Part shown: positions 26,070-33,331 of the stretch, one piece after another
Position numbering within the stretch: the stretch's first letter is position 1
Layout: every line of letters begins with the position of its first letter
Origin: Anaerolineales bacterium HSG25
GTDB taxonomy: Bacteria; Chloroflexota; Anaerolineae; 4572-78; J111
NCBI GenBank assembly: GCA_030377865.1
Contig: JAUCGA010000041.1
Span: 1-44,781, forward strand
DNA: 44,781 nt
Direction: 5' to 3'
Made by a program: the position numbers and the translations under genes
Notes under the pieces: generated by a model
The model's input: the letters and a program-made list of their open reading frames with translations, nothing else
Told to the model about the DNA's origin: nothing
The model's database searches: none

Positions 26070-27233
26070 ATGGTTACAGATATTAAATATAATATGAATA
26101 TTTCTGCTTTCGCACACGTCAAACCTCACATTTCACGTTTCATGCCTCACGTTTCACGCCTCACGCCTCACGTTTCACACCTCACGCCTCACGTTTCACG
26201 CCTCACGTTTATTTGTATCACGTTACTCTGTTTGAGTAGTTGCCAAACGGTTCCCCCAACGGTTAAAATTGGGCTAATTGCTCCATTTGAAGGTACAAAT
26301 CGTGCGCTTGGTTACGAAGCCTTGTTTGCAACCAAGTTAGCTATCCAAGAGCAAAATACGTTAGGCGGCATTAATGGGTATAAAATTGAACTTATTGCCC
26401 TAAATGATTTTAACGAGCCTGAAAAAGCCGTTCAGCAGGCCAAAGCACTATTAGCCGACCCTGATGTATTGGGGGTCGTGGGACATTTCTCTACGGATAG
26501 CACCATCAGTGCCTTACCGATTTATCAACAGGCTGATATGGCAGTCGTGATACCGTGGAGTATCGACCGCTCGACGCATCATGGCGATTGGTCGGGTACG
26601 GTAACTCTGGCCGCGAGCGAATCTGAAACGCTGTCTCAACTAAAGCAGATTCAACAGCAATTAGGCGTTGATAGTACCGTAGAGTTGACTGCTTCGGTGG
26701 TTCTGGGAACCCAGTTGCCCAGTTTATCAGAGGGTCAAGCGATACAGATTCAGGCCAATGCCATTCAAAGCGGTCAGATTATCAACCAATTGGCTCATAT
26801 CAACCATGTTGGCCCTATTTTTGGTGGGGTAGAAAGCGGTAGTCAACAGTTGATACAGGTCGCGGGAGAGACGGCAAACGGCTTCATTTTTGTTTCGCCG
26901 GGGCCGAGCGTAACAGAGATGAAGTCGGTAGGTCTCGATATAGAAGGCTTCCCCAAAAACTATCAGGCTTTGAGCGGTTTGCCCCCCACGCCCCGAGCCG
27001 CTCTAAGCTATGATGCAACACATGTTTTACTGGCCGCGATAGGCCAAGTAATCCAATCAAAAAAAACGATTTCACGTTACTCGGTTAGCACACACATTGG
27101 TCAAATTACTCAAAACGGTGTAACAGGCAAAATAAGTTTTGACGCTGACGGCAAACGAATTTCTGCACCAATATGGGTCTACCAAATTGAGGCAGGCTCA
27201 TATCCGGGAAACGACATCAAAAAACGAGATTAA
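26070..27233 (+). CDS. Branched-chain-amino-acid-type substrate-binding lipoprotein
   Basis: From about residue 60 the 387-residue product matches type-I periplasmic binding proteins (Peripla_BP_6): VKIGLIAPFEGTNRALG, GINGYKIELIALND, VLGVVGHFSTDSTISALPIY, and later ALSYDATHVLLAA. A lipobox LSSC near residue 57 would anchor it outside the membrane. The N-terminal part before the hydrophobic segment is odd: it is encoded by tandem CCTCACGTTTCACG units and reads HVSRLTPHVSHLTPHVSRLT. Starts at ATG 26070, 26094 or 26142 are all possible, with none favoured by a Shine-Dalgarno. No transporter permease or ATPase is adjacent, so its role may be sensing. The GT4 gene starts 3 nt after its stop. Confidence 0.8.
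   Translation: MVTDIKYNMNISAFAHVKPHISRFMPHVSRLTPHVSHLTPHVSRLTFICITLLCLSSCQTVPPTVKIGLIAPFEGTNRALGYEALFATKLAIQEQNTLGGINGYKIELIALNDFNEPEKAVQQAKALLADPDVLGVVGHFSTDSTISALPIYQQADMAVVIPWSIDRSTHHGDWSGTVTLAASESETLSQLKQIQQQLGVDSTVELTASVVLGTQLPSLSEGQAIQIQANAIQSGQIINQLAHINHVGPIFGGVESGSQQLIQVAGETANGFIFVSPGPSVTEMKSVGLDIEGFPKNYQALSGLPPTPRAALSYDATHVLLAAIGQVIQSKKTISRYSVSTHIGQITQNGVTGKISFDADGKRISAPIWVYQIEAGSYPGNDIKKRD
26124..26214 (+). repeat. Tandem CCTCACGTTTCACG repeat inside a signal-peptide region
   Basis: About six imperfect 14-bp units of the form CCTCACGTTTCACG or CCTCACG run in tandem. They code for the PHVSRLT repeats at the N-terminus of the binding lipoprotein. Confidence 0.75.
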
Positions 27234-27236
27234 CTT

Positions 27237-28406
27237 ATGCGCGTTATTATGCTCTCTGGGGAATACCCGCCCAACATGGTTGGCGGTTTGGGTAAACATG
27301 TGGCCGATTTAGCGCCGGCACTCGGTGCTGAAGGCGTTGAGTTACATGTTATCACCCCCATCCAACAAAATAGGACAACCGTCACCGTCGAAGATGGTGT
27401 CACCGTTCATCGTGTTTCGACAACCGTTGACGAAGCCGCAGACATCCACGCGGAGACTGTGGCCGTTAATGAGCAGTTGGCCGCGTACGCGCTTGAATGG
27501 TCGCCGACACAACCCTGTATCATTCACGTGCATGATTGGTTAGGAAGTTTTGCCGGAATAGCCCTTCAACGAGCATGGCACATGCCGCTTGTGGCGACGA
27601 TTCATGCCACCGAGCAAGGTCGCTGGCACGGTCAAATCGACCAAAGCCAGCATTTACAACGGGCCATTAACCAAGCTGATGCAAATTTAGCCAACCAAGC
27701 CTCTCGAATCATCGTCTGTAGTCACCACATGCTTAACGAAATTCAGTCCTTTTTTGGTGTCTCTGCCGAAAAGATAGATATTATCCCTAATGGTATTCAT
27801 TCAACAAAGTTACTAGCCTCAACGGATGAGCTAAACACGTTTCGAGCCAAGTATGGATCCTCGGAAACAGTTCTTATTTATACGGTTGCTCGATTGGTAT
27901 ACGAGAAGGGAATTCAGGTCTTAATTTCTACTATGTCGCATGTTTTACCCCATTATCCTCAAACACAACTACTAATCGCCGGAAAAGGGCCTGCTACGGC
28001 AGAGTTACAACAGTTGACCCACGACCTTGGCATAACCGACCATGTTACGTTTTTAGGCTTTGTGTCAGACACAGAACGAGATATATTTTTCAAAGTTGCT
28101 GATTTAGCCGTTATTCCTAGCCTCTACGAGCCGTTTGGTATTGTGGCATTGGAAGCGATGGCTCTGAGTTGTCCGGTTGTGGTGAGTGACACCGGAGGGT
28201 TGGCCGAAGTAGTGGAACATCAGGTAAGTGGCCTCACCGTACCACCCGATAATGTATCAGCCTTAAGCACGGCGATAATGGAAATATTAAGCGACCGCCC
28301 CAAAACCGAGCAATATATCAATGAAGCTAAAGAACGGGTCAAAACCGTCTTTAATTGGCAACTGATTGCCCGACAGACGATTCAGCTTTACGAGAGATTG
28401 AACTAA
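27237..28406 (+). CDS. GT4-family glycosyltransferase
   Basis: The 389-residue protein has the N-terminal donor-fold motif SGEYPPNMVGGLGKHVADL, found in GT4 and GT5 (glycogen synthase-like) enzymes. The middle part ICSHHM and DIIPNGIH matches the linker, and the C-terminal nucleotide-sugar site reads PSLYEPFGIVALEAMA with the usual E-x7-E spacing, then SDTGGLAEVVEH. No signal peptide is present, so it acts on the cytoplasmic side. The EPFG type and the length fit GT4 (about 380) better than the 470-residue GT5. Donor and acceptor are not evident. It lies 3 nt after the binding-protein gene. Confidence 0.88.
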   Translation: MRVIMLSGEYPPNMVGGLGKHVADLAPALGAEGVELHVITPIQQNRTTVTVEDGVTVHRVSTTVDEAADIHAETVAVNEQLAAYALEWSPTQPCIIHVHDWLGSFAGIALQRAWHMPLVATIHATEQGRWHGQIDQSQHLQRAINQADANLANQASRIIVCSHHMLNEIQSFFGVSAEKIDIIPNGIHSTKLLASTDELNTFRAKYGSSETVLIYTVARLVYEKGIQVLISTMSHVLPHYPQTQLLIAGKGPATAELQQLTHDLGITDHVTFLGFVSDTERDIFFKVADLAVIPSLYEPFGIVALEAMALSCPVVVSDTGGLAEVVEHQVSGLTVPPDNVSALSTAIMEILSDRPKTEQYINEAKERVKTVFNWQLIARQTIQLYERLN

Positions 28407-28425
28407 AATTACATCAAGCAAATAG

Positions 28426-29388
28426 TCCTACGAGCAGGTCAACCTATATGGAATCTCCTACAGCACTCGCTTGGCTCTGGCGATTATGCGCGACCATCCA
28501 GCACAAGTGCGAAGTGTAGTGTTAGACTCATCGTTTCCGCCCAACATCAACACCCCGATTGATGATAGTTTGGCGAATTGGAACGCTCTACGTAAGCTGT
28601 TTCGAGGGTGTGCTAAAAGTCGAGCCTGTGACAAGGCTTATCCCAAGCTAAAAAAGCTTTTTTTAGACACGGTCGTCTCTCTTGATGACGAGCCGGGAAT
28701 TGCCAATTTGTACGATTGGGATGAAGATGAATATTATGAAGCCGAAGTGATCGGCTACGATTTGACGAATACGCTGGTGCAAGCCATGTATGATGTCTAC
28801 ACCATCCCGATGTTGCCTCGCATGATATACGACACGGCCAATGATGACTTTGAGACCTACAGTCTGGTCATTGATGCCACTGGCTACCGTCGTTCGGTCA
28901 AGCAATCATACCAAGATGTGAGTGACAGAGAGGGCATGTTTCAGTCGGTTACATGCCGCGATGAGTATGGCTACACCGACTACGATACCGTTGAAGAGGC
29001 GCTCCTTGATAAAATCCCCACCGCGTTGCAAGAAAACATACTCTACGACTCCAGCGATATGTTCGAGACTTATGACCTGTGGGAGGCAGGTGTAGCGCCC
29101 GCGTATGCCGACGAGGCGGTCGTCAGCAACATCCCGACTCTGATTCTGACCGGTGAGTATGATCCGATGACACCGACTGCTTGGGGCGAGTTGGCTCTCG
29201 AAACTCTCAGTAATGGCTATCTGTACAAGTTTAGGGGTTTCGGCCATGCCGTCAGTAGTGAGCCGAGGTGCGCCACCGACATGATGACCGAGTTTTTCAG
29301 CAACCCGACCGTCTCCCCAAATAGCGACTATCTGCAAGATATACCCAACCCTAACTTTATTTTACCCAATGAGGAGCTTGAAGATTAA
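28426..29388 (+). pseudogene. 5'-truncated alpha/beta hydrolase (TAP-like C-terminal domain)
   Basis: Homology-like sequence starts directly after a TAG at 28423-28425: YEQVNLYGISYSTRLALAIM, where GISYS is the nucleophile elbow of secreted alpha/beta hydrolases with a TAP-like end. The other catalytic parts remain: Asp in GEYDPMTP (about 29155) and His in GFGHAV (about 29240). The N-terminal third of the family (signal peptide, oxyanion-hole strands) is missing, and the first in-frame start (TTG 28471 or ATG 28486) lies after the catalytic Ser. The product from there, 305 residues, could not be active. A deletion has most likely joined its middle to the 3' side of the glycosyltransferase gene. 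It ends overlapping the upstream ATG of hemB. Confidence 0.7.
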
Positions 29389-29389
29389 T

Positions 29390-30382
29390 ATGACTATACC
29401 TAACTTTCCAACTACCCGTTTACGTCGCTTACGTGGAAGCCGTAATTTACGGCGTTTAGTGCGACAAACCAATCTCAGTTCAGCCGATTTTATCTATCCC
29501 TTGTTCATTGTGCATGGGCATGAAGTACGCCACGAAGTGGTCTCCATGCCCAGTGTGTTTCAACTCTCGGTTGACCAACTCGCCGCTGAAGCCGGAGAAC
29601 TCCAGCAGTACGGGATTCCGGCAGTCATGCTGTTTGGCCTACCCGCCGAAAAAGACCCCATCGGCACCGAGAACTTCGCCGAGGATGGGATTGTTCAGCA
29701 GGCCATTCGCGAATTACGCCGAGTTGACCCCGACCTAATCATCATGACCGATGTCTGCATGTGCGAATACACCGACCACGGCCATTGTGGCATCATCGAA
29801 AATCAGCAGGTGCTAAACGACCCAACGCTGGAGATTTTAGGTAAAGCCGCGGTCTCCCATGCCACAGCCGGCGCGTCGATGGTCGCGCCGAGTGCCATGA
29901 TGGATGGTCAGATTCAGGCCATTCGTCAGGCTCTTGACACAGCCGGTTTTGCCAACTTGCCAATTATGGGCTATTCGGCAAAATATGCCAGTGCCTTTTA
30001 CGGCCCCTTTCGGGATGCCGCCGACAGTCCACCGCAGTTTGGCGACCGCTCCAGCTATCAAATGGATCCGGCCAATAACCGCGAGGCCATGCTCGAAATC
30101 GAAACCGACATTGCCGAGGGGGCAGACATCATCATGGTTAAACCGGCGCTACCCTATCTCGATATTATCCGTCAAGCCCGCGACCGTTTTCCTGACATAC
30201 CTATCGCGGCTTACAATGTCAGTGGCGAATATAGCATGCTCAAGGCCGCCGCTCGGCTCGGTTGGCTCGATGAAAAACGAGTCGCCTTAGAGAGCCTAAC
30301 CGCCATCAAACGTGCCGGAGCCGACATGATTCTGACCTACTGGGCCAAAGACGCGGCCGGTTGGTTGGCGATGAAGAGCTAG
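29390..30382 (+). CDS. hemB: Porphobilinogen synthase (delta-aminolevulinate dehydratase), zinc type
   Basis: The 330-residue product is a full-length HemB. It condenses two 5-aminolevulinate molecules to porphobilinogen in tetrapyrrole synthesis. The zinc-binding loop DVCMCEYTDHGHCG holds three Cys residues, so this is the Zn-dependent type. The two Schiff-base lysines are in GYSAKYASAFYGPFR and MVKPALPYLD. An in-frame ATG at 29369 exists, but the product from 29390 (MTIPNFPTTRLRRLR) matches the normal N-terminus. No other heme gene is in the window. A family A element begins one base after the stop. Confidence 0.95.
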   Translation: MTIPNFPTTRLRRLRGSRNLRRLVRQTNLSSADFIYPLFIVHGHEVRHEVVSMPSVFQLSVDQLAAEAGELQQYGIPAVMLFGLPAEKDPIGTENFAEDGIVQQAIRELRRVDPDLIIMTDVCMCEYTDHGHCGIIENQQVLNDPTLEILGKAAVSHATAGASMVAPSAMMDGQIQAIRQALDTAGFANLPIMGYSAKYASAFYGPFRDAADSPPQFGDRSSYQMDPANNREAMLEIETDIAEGADIIMVKPALPYLDIIRQARDRFPDIPIAAYNVSGEYSMLKAAARLGWLDEKRVALESLTAIKRAGADMILTYWAKDAAGWLAMKS

Positions 30383-30383
30383 G

Positions 30384-30474
30384 GTAAATATTCAGTGAAC
30401 TCGCCAGAAGGAACGTCAAAAACCCGATTTCTTTGAGAAATCGGGTTTCTAGGGCGGTTTTACTGAACTTTTAC
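30384..30474 (+). mobile_element. Family A 91-bp MITE, copy 5 (no target duplication)
   Basis: A full 91-bp copy with subtype II arms that starts one base after the hemB stop codon. The 8-bp flanks (GAGCTAGG and TAATTAAC) do not match, so the copy may have arisen by recombination between elements or lost one flank. Confidence 0.85.
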
Positions 30475-30514
30475 TAATTAACTTGTGTAGTTGGTCCCAA
30501 TTTTAGCCAAACAA

Positions 30515-32137
30515 TTACACTTGGTCTGACAATCCAATCGGGTTGACCATGCCGGTTACCCGAGGATGAGGAATTTCAACATGAAGCAGGAGACCACCTT
30601 TGGGTTGATTTTGCATGCGGAGTCGCCCTCGCATTAAGGCCACTCGCTCGCTGATACCCAATAGGCCGTAATGCCCTTCAGCCGAGACAGTCGAGAGGTT
30701 AACCTTCTCGGCTATGCCTACTCCATTATCAGCAATGGCAATCATCAACATACGGGGGGTAGTATGTTTGAGGGTGATAGAGACATGGCTGGCCTGAGCA
30801 TGTTTACGGATATTACTTAGTCCTTCTTGAATAATCCGAAAAATAGACAGTTCTATAGTTTCAGGTAAACGGCCTAAATTGTCATCTAAATCAAGAGAGA
30901 AGTCGATTTTACACCGCTCACTCCAGTCACTAGCATAGGACTGAACCGCCGCGCCGAGTCCTAAACTGTCGATAGTTGGTGGTCTTAAATTACCACAAAT
31001 ACGGCGCAAATCTGACACCATTTGCCGAATACTAATTCGCACATCGGTTAATTCGGTCGAAAAATCGTCAGGATTATAATCCTCCTCACCCAAATCTTCC
31101 AGTTGATAATTCACACTCAATAAATCTTGAATAACTTGATCATGAATCTCTCGAGCGAGATGTTTTCGCTCCAGTTCCCGCTCGGTCAATAAGCGCCGTT
31201 GAGCCGCCTGCAAGGCCGAATTAACCTGATCGAGTGCATCCACCTGTTCAGCCAACTGCTCAACCAACTGTTGATTAAGGGTATCTTGCTGTTGCAGATT
31301 TCGCTCTAACAGTGACTGTTTGTGCTGGAGTTGTTGGGCTTGTTGACGAGCCGCATAATAACTGTCCAAAGCCCAAATAGCAGGTGTAAATTGGTCCTGA
31401 TTGTCAGTGCCAAGGAGTTCAGCCACGACTTGCTCGCGGGTGACTTCGTCAGTCCGGTGTTCGGCAACCATGCGTCCTTTACGAAGGGTGACGATTCTGT
31501 CTGTTACGGCAAAAAGATGCTCTAGGTTTTTACTCCCAAACATAACCGCGACACCCTCTTGTTGCCAACGTTGAATCAAATGAAGTAATTTTTGACGATA
31601 GCTATAACCGAGTAAGACTGTCGGCTCGTCAACAAAAATCATTTTGGCTGGTTTGACCATAGTTTGAGCGATGGCGACCAACTGCCGTTGTTCACTGGAT
31701 AGGTTCGCAACTTGTTCCTCTAGTGAAGGAAATTGAACCCCCAAATCAGTTAATATCTGCTGGGCGATCTCGTTCATACGTCGCCGATGAGGAATTTTGA
31801 ATAGCCGTCCAATGCCGGGCCAACCAATCTCGTTGCCCAAAAAAATATTGGTGGTGATGTCTAAGTTGTAGGCCAAACTCGGTTCTTGATGAATCACCTC
31901 AAGTCCCATATCACGGGACTTAAACGGCCATTGTATACGATGGTTATTAAAATATATAGACCCCGCGGAGGAGGTATATGTTCCAGCTATTAGTCCAGCC
32001 AATACCGACTTACCCGCCCCACTCCGTCCTGCCAGACCAATAACCTCACCCCGATAAACATTGAGATTTAGATTATGAAGCGCGTTCAATGTACCGAACT
32101 GTTTACTTAAATTGACAATCCGTAACAAAGGAACCAT
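30515..32137 (-). CDS. ABC ATPase - histidine kinase fusion with degenerate ATPase domain
   Basis: Residues 1-250 are an ABC ATPase of the sugar-importer (RbsA/MglA) type: Walker A GRSGAGKS (37-44), Q-loop Gln84, signature LSSEQ (146-150), Walker B FVDEPT (168-173). The D-loop is altered (VLLGYSY) and the switch His is replaced: FGSKNL instead of the usual SH at 202-203. A Gln-rich coiled coil (about 270-315) leads to a HisKA_3 domain with phospho-His332 in REIHDQVIQDLL and a HATPase (NIRKHAQA, ADNGVGI, GLLGISERV), as in NarX/DegS-type kinases. No membrane segment is present. It lies downstream of the CPBP gene on the same strand, with a family A element between. No response regulator or permease is adjacent. 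The single missing His suggests nucleotide binding used for sensing. Confidence 0.9.
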   Translation of the reverse strand: MVPLLRIVNLSKQFGTLNALHNLNLNVYRGEVIGLAGRSGAGKSVLAGLIAGTYTSSAGSIYFNNHRIQWPFKSRDMGLEVIHQEPSLAYNLDITTNIFLGNEIGWPGIGRLFKIPHRRRMNEIAQQILTDLGVQFPSLEEQVANLSSEQRQLVAIAQTMVKPAKMIFVDEPTVLLGYSYRQKLLHLIQRWQQEGVAVMFGSKNLEHLFAVTDRIVTLRKGRMVAEHRTDEVTREQVVAELLGTDNQDQFTPAIWALDSYYAARQQAQQLQHKQSLLERNLQQQDTLNQQLVEQLAEQVDALDQVNSALQAAQRRLLTERELERKHLAREIHDQVIQDLLSVNYQLEDLGEEDYNPDDFSTELTDVRISIRQMVSDLRRICGNLRPPTIDSLGLGAAVQSYASDWSERCKIDFSLDLDDNLGRLPETIELSIFRIIQEGLSNIRKHAQASHVSITLKHTTPRMLMIAIADNGVGIAEKVNLSTVSAEGHYGLLGISERVALMRGRLRMQNQPKGGLLLHVEIPHPRVTGMVNPIGLSDQV

Positions 32138-32168
32138 ATCTACTCACTTTGTGTCTCGGCAACCTTTT

Positions 32169-32259
32169 GTAAAAGTTCAGTAAAGTAGCTCTAGAAACCC
32201 GATTTCTTTGAGAAATCGGGTTTCTGATGCTCTTTCTGGCGAGTTCACTGAATATTTAC
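32169..32259 (-). mobile_element. Family A 91-bp MITE, copy 6 (supplies a stop codon)
   Basis: A full 91-bp copy, inverted, subtype I arms, flanked by AACCTTTT and CACCTTTT (7 of 8 matching). The last five codons and the TGA of the CPBP protease gene (32245-32259) are the element's own end sequence. Confidence 0.9.
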
Positions 32260-33321
32260 CACCTTTTCAATCGGTTGCTCACGACCAAGCCACCACATAA
32301 CCCCACAACTAACCAACAGAACCACGGTCACGGCCAAGCCACCTTCTGGGCCAAAGCCACCACCAGTAATGATGTCTGGGCCTACCTCTTCCAGATTAAT
32401 CAATGTTCCGGCTACTTGAGGATTACCGCTCACCTCAAATCCTAAAATATTCCCCTGTACCCAGTTCCATGCAGAATGGAAACCACATACGCCCCACAAT
32501 CCCCCTTCCCAGAGGGCATACAATGAAGCAAATAGTCCAACCAGAAACAGGTTTAACACCGCAATAGTACTCACTTCGTTATTACAAAGGTGAAGTACAC
32601 CGAAATAAAGAGAGGAAATGATAATGCCTAACCAAGGTCGATTGTAGCGCGCCCCAATCACTGGCATCATCCAGCCTCGGGTCAGTATCTCTTCTGCCGC
32701 GCCCTGTACCATCCAACCTAAAAATACAACCACAATCCCATCTAAGGCCAACATGCCCTCTAGTTGTGGTGAATTTTGCTCAAACTCAATATACCCCATC
32801 AACGCGGCCAAAGCAACGGCAGAAGAAAAGGTCACAAAGGCCACTCCCATACCACGTCCATAATTTATTATCGGACTTTTACTCTCAAATCCCAACGTCA
32901 AAAATGAACGTTTTTCAAAAAAATATAGCCATAACCCTAATAGCAAAAACACTGGGCCAAATAAAGTAATGAGATAAATGGCTGTTCCAAAACCATCAGC
33001 AGGGTATAACAGGCGAATTAAGGATACCATGCCGGGGGTACTCAAGAACCCATCCATACTATCAAGTTGAGAAAAATCTTGGTTGATGGTGGTCATGATG
33101 CTTTGAAACTGAGCTATTGAGGTTTTGCCTGTAAAAAAAGCAACTAACAAAACAAAGGGGGGCGCAACCAACAACCCAATAAATTGAGATATTGATACAA
33201 GAACAATACCCAAAATCAGAACCAAAACAAGATGAGTAAGCCGTTCACCAGAACGAGCTAACTCAAACAGATGGTTATTAGGGTGGACATAAGACGGAGT
33301 TAAGGGAATATTTTTCATCAT
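32245..33321 (-). CDS. CPBP-family intramembrane protease (CAAX-like/Abi)
   Basis: The 358-residue membrane protein has about eight hydrophobic segments. The three CPBP motifs are present in order: GAAEEILTRGW (Glu-Glu and Arg of the catalytic site), SSLYFGVLHLCNN (His) and GFHSAWNW (His and Asn). These form the intramembrane glutamic-protease site seen in Rce1. Substrates of bacterial members are mostly unknown. The final residues VVNIQ and the stop are encoded by the end of a family A element, so the original C-terminus was altered by the insertion. The gene starts 10 nt after the upstream FG-GAP gene; ATG 33318 is an alternative start. Confidence 0.85.
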   Translation of the reverse strand: MMKNIPLTPSYVHPNNHLFELARSGERLTHLVLVLILGIVLVSISQFIGLLVAPPFVLLVAFFTGKTSIAQFQSIMTTINQDFSQLDSMDGFLSTPGMVSLIRLLYPADGFGTAIYLITLFGPVFLLLGLWLYFFEKRSFLTLGFESKSPIINYGRGMGVAFVTFSSAVALAALMGYIEFEQNSPQLEGMLALDGIVVVFLGWMVQGAAEEILTRGWMMPVIGARYNRPWLGIIISSLYFGVLHLCNNEVSTIAVLNLFLVGLFASLYALWEGGLWGVCGFHSAWNWVQGNILGFEVSGNPQVAGTLINLEEVGPDIITGGGFGPEGGLAVTVVLLVSCGVMWWLGREQPIEKVVNIQ

Positions 33322-33331
33322 CAGGAATTTT

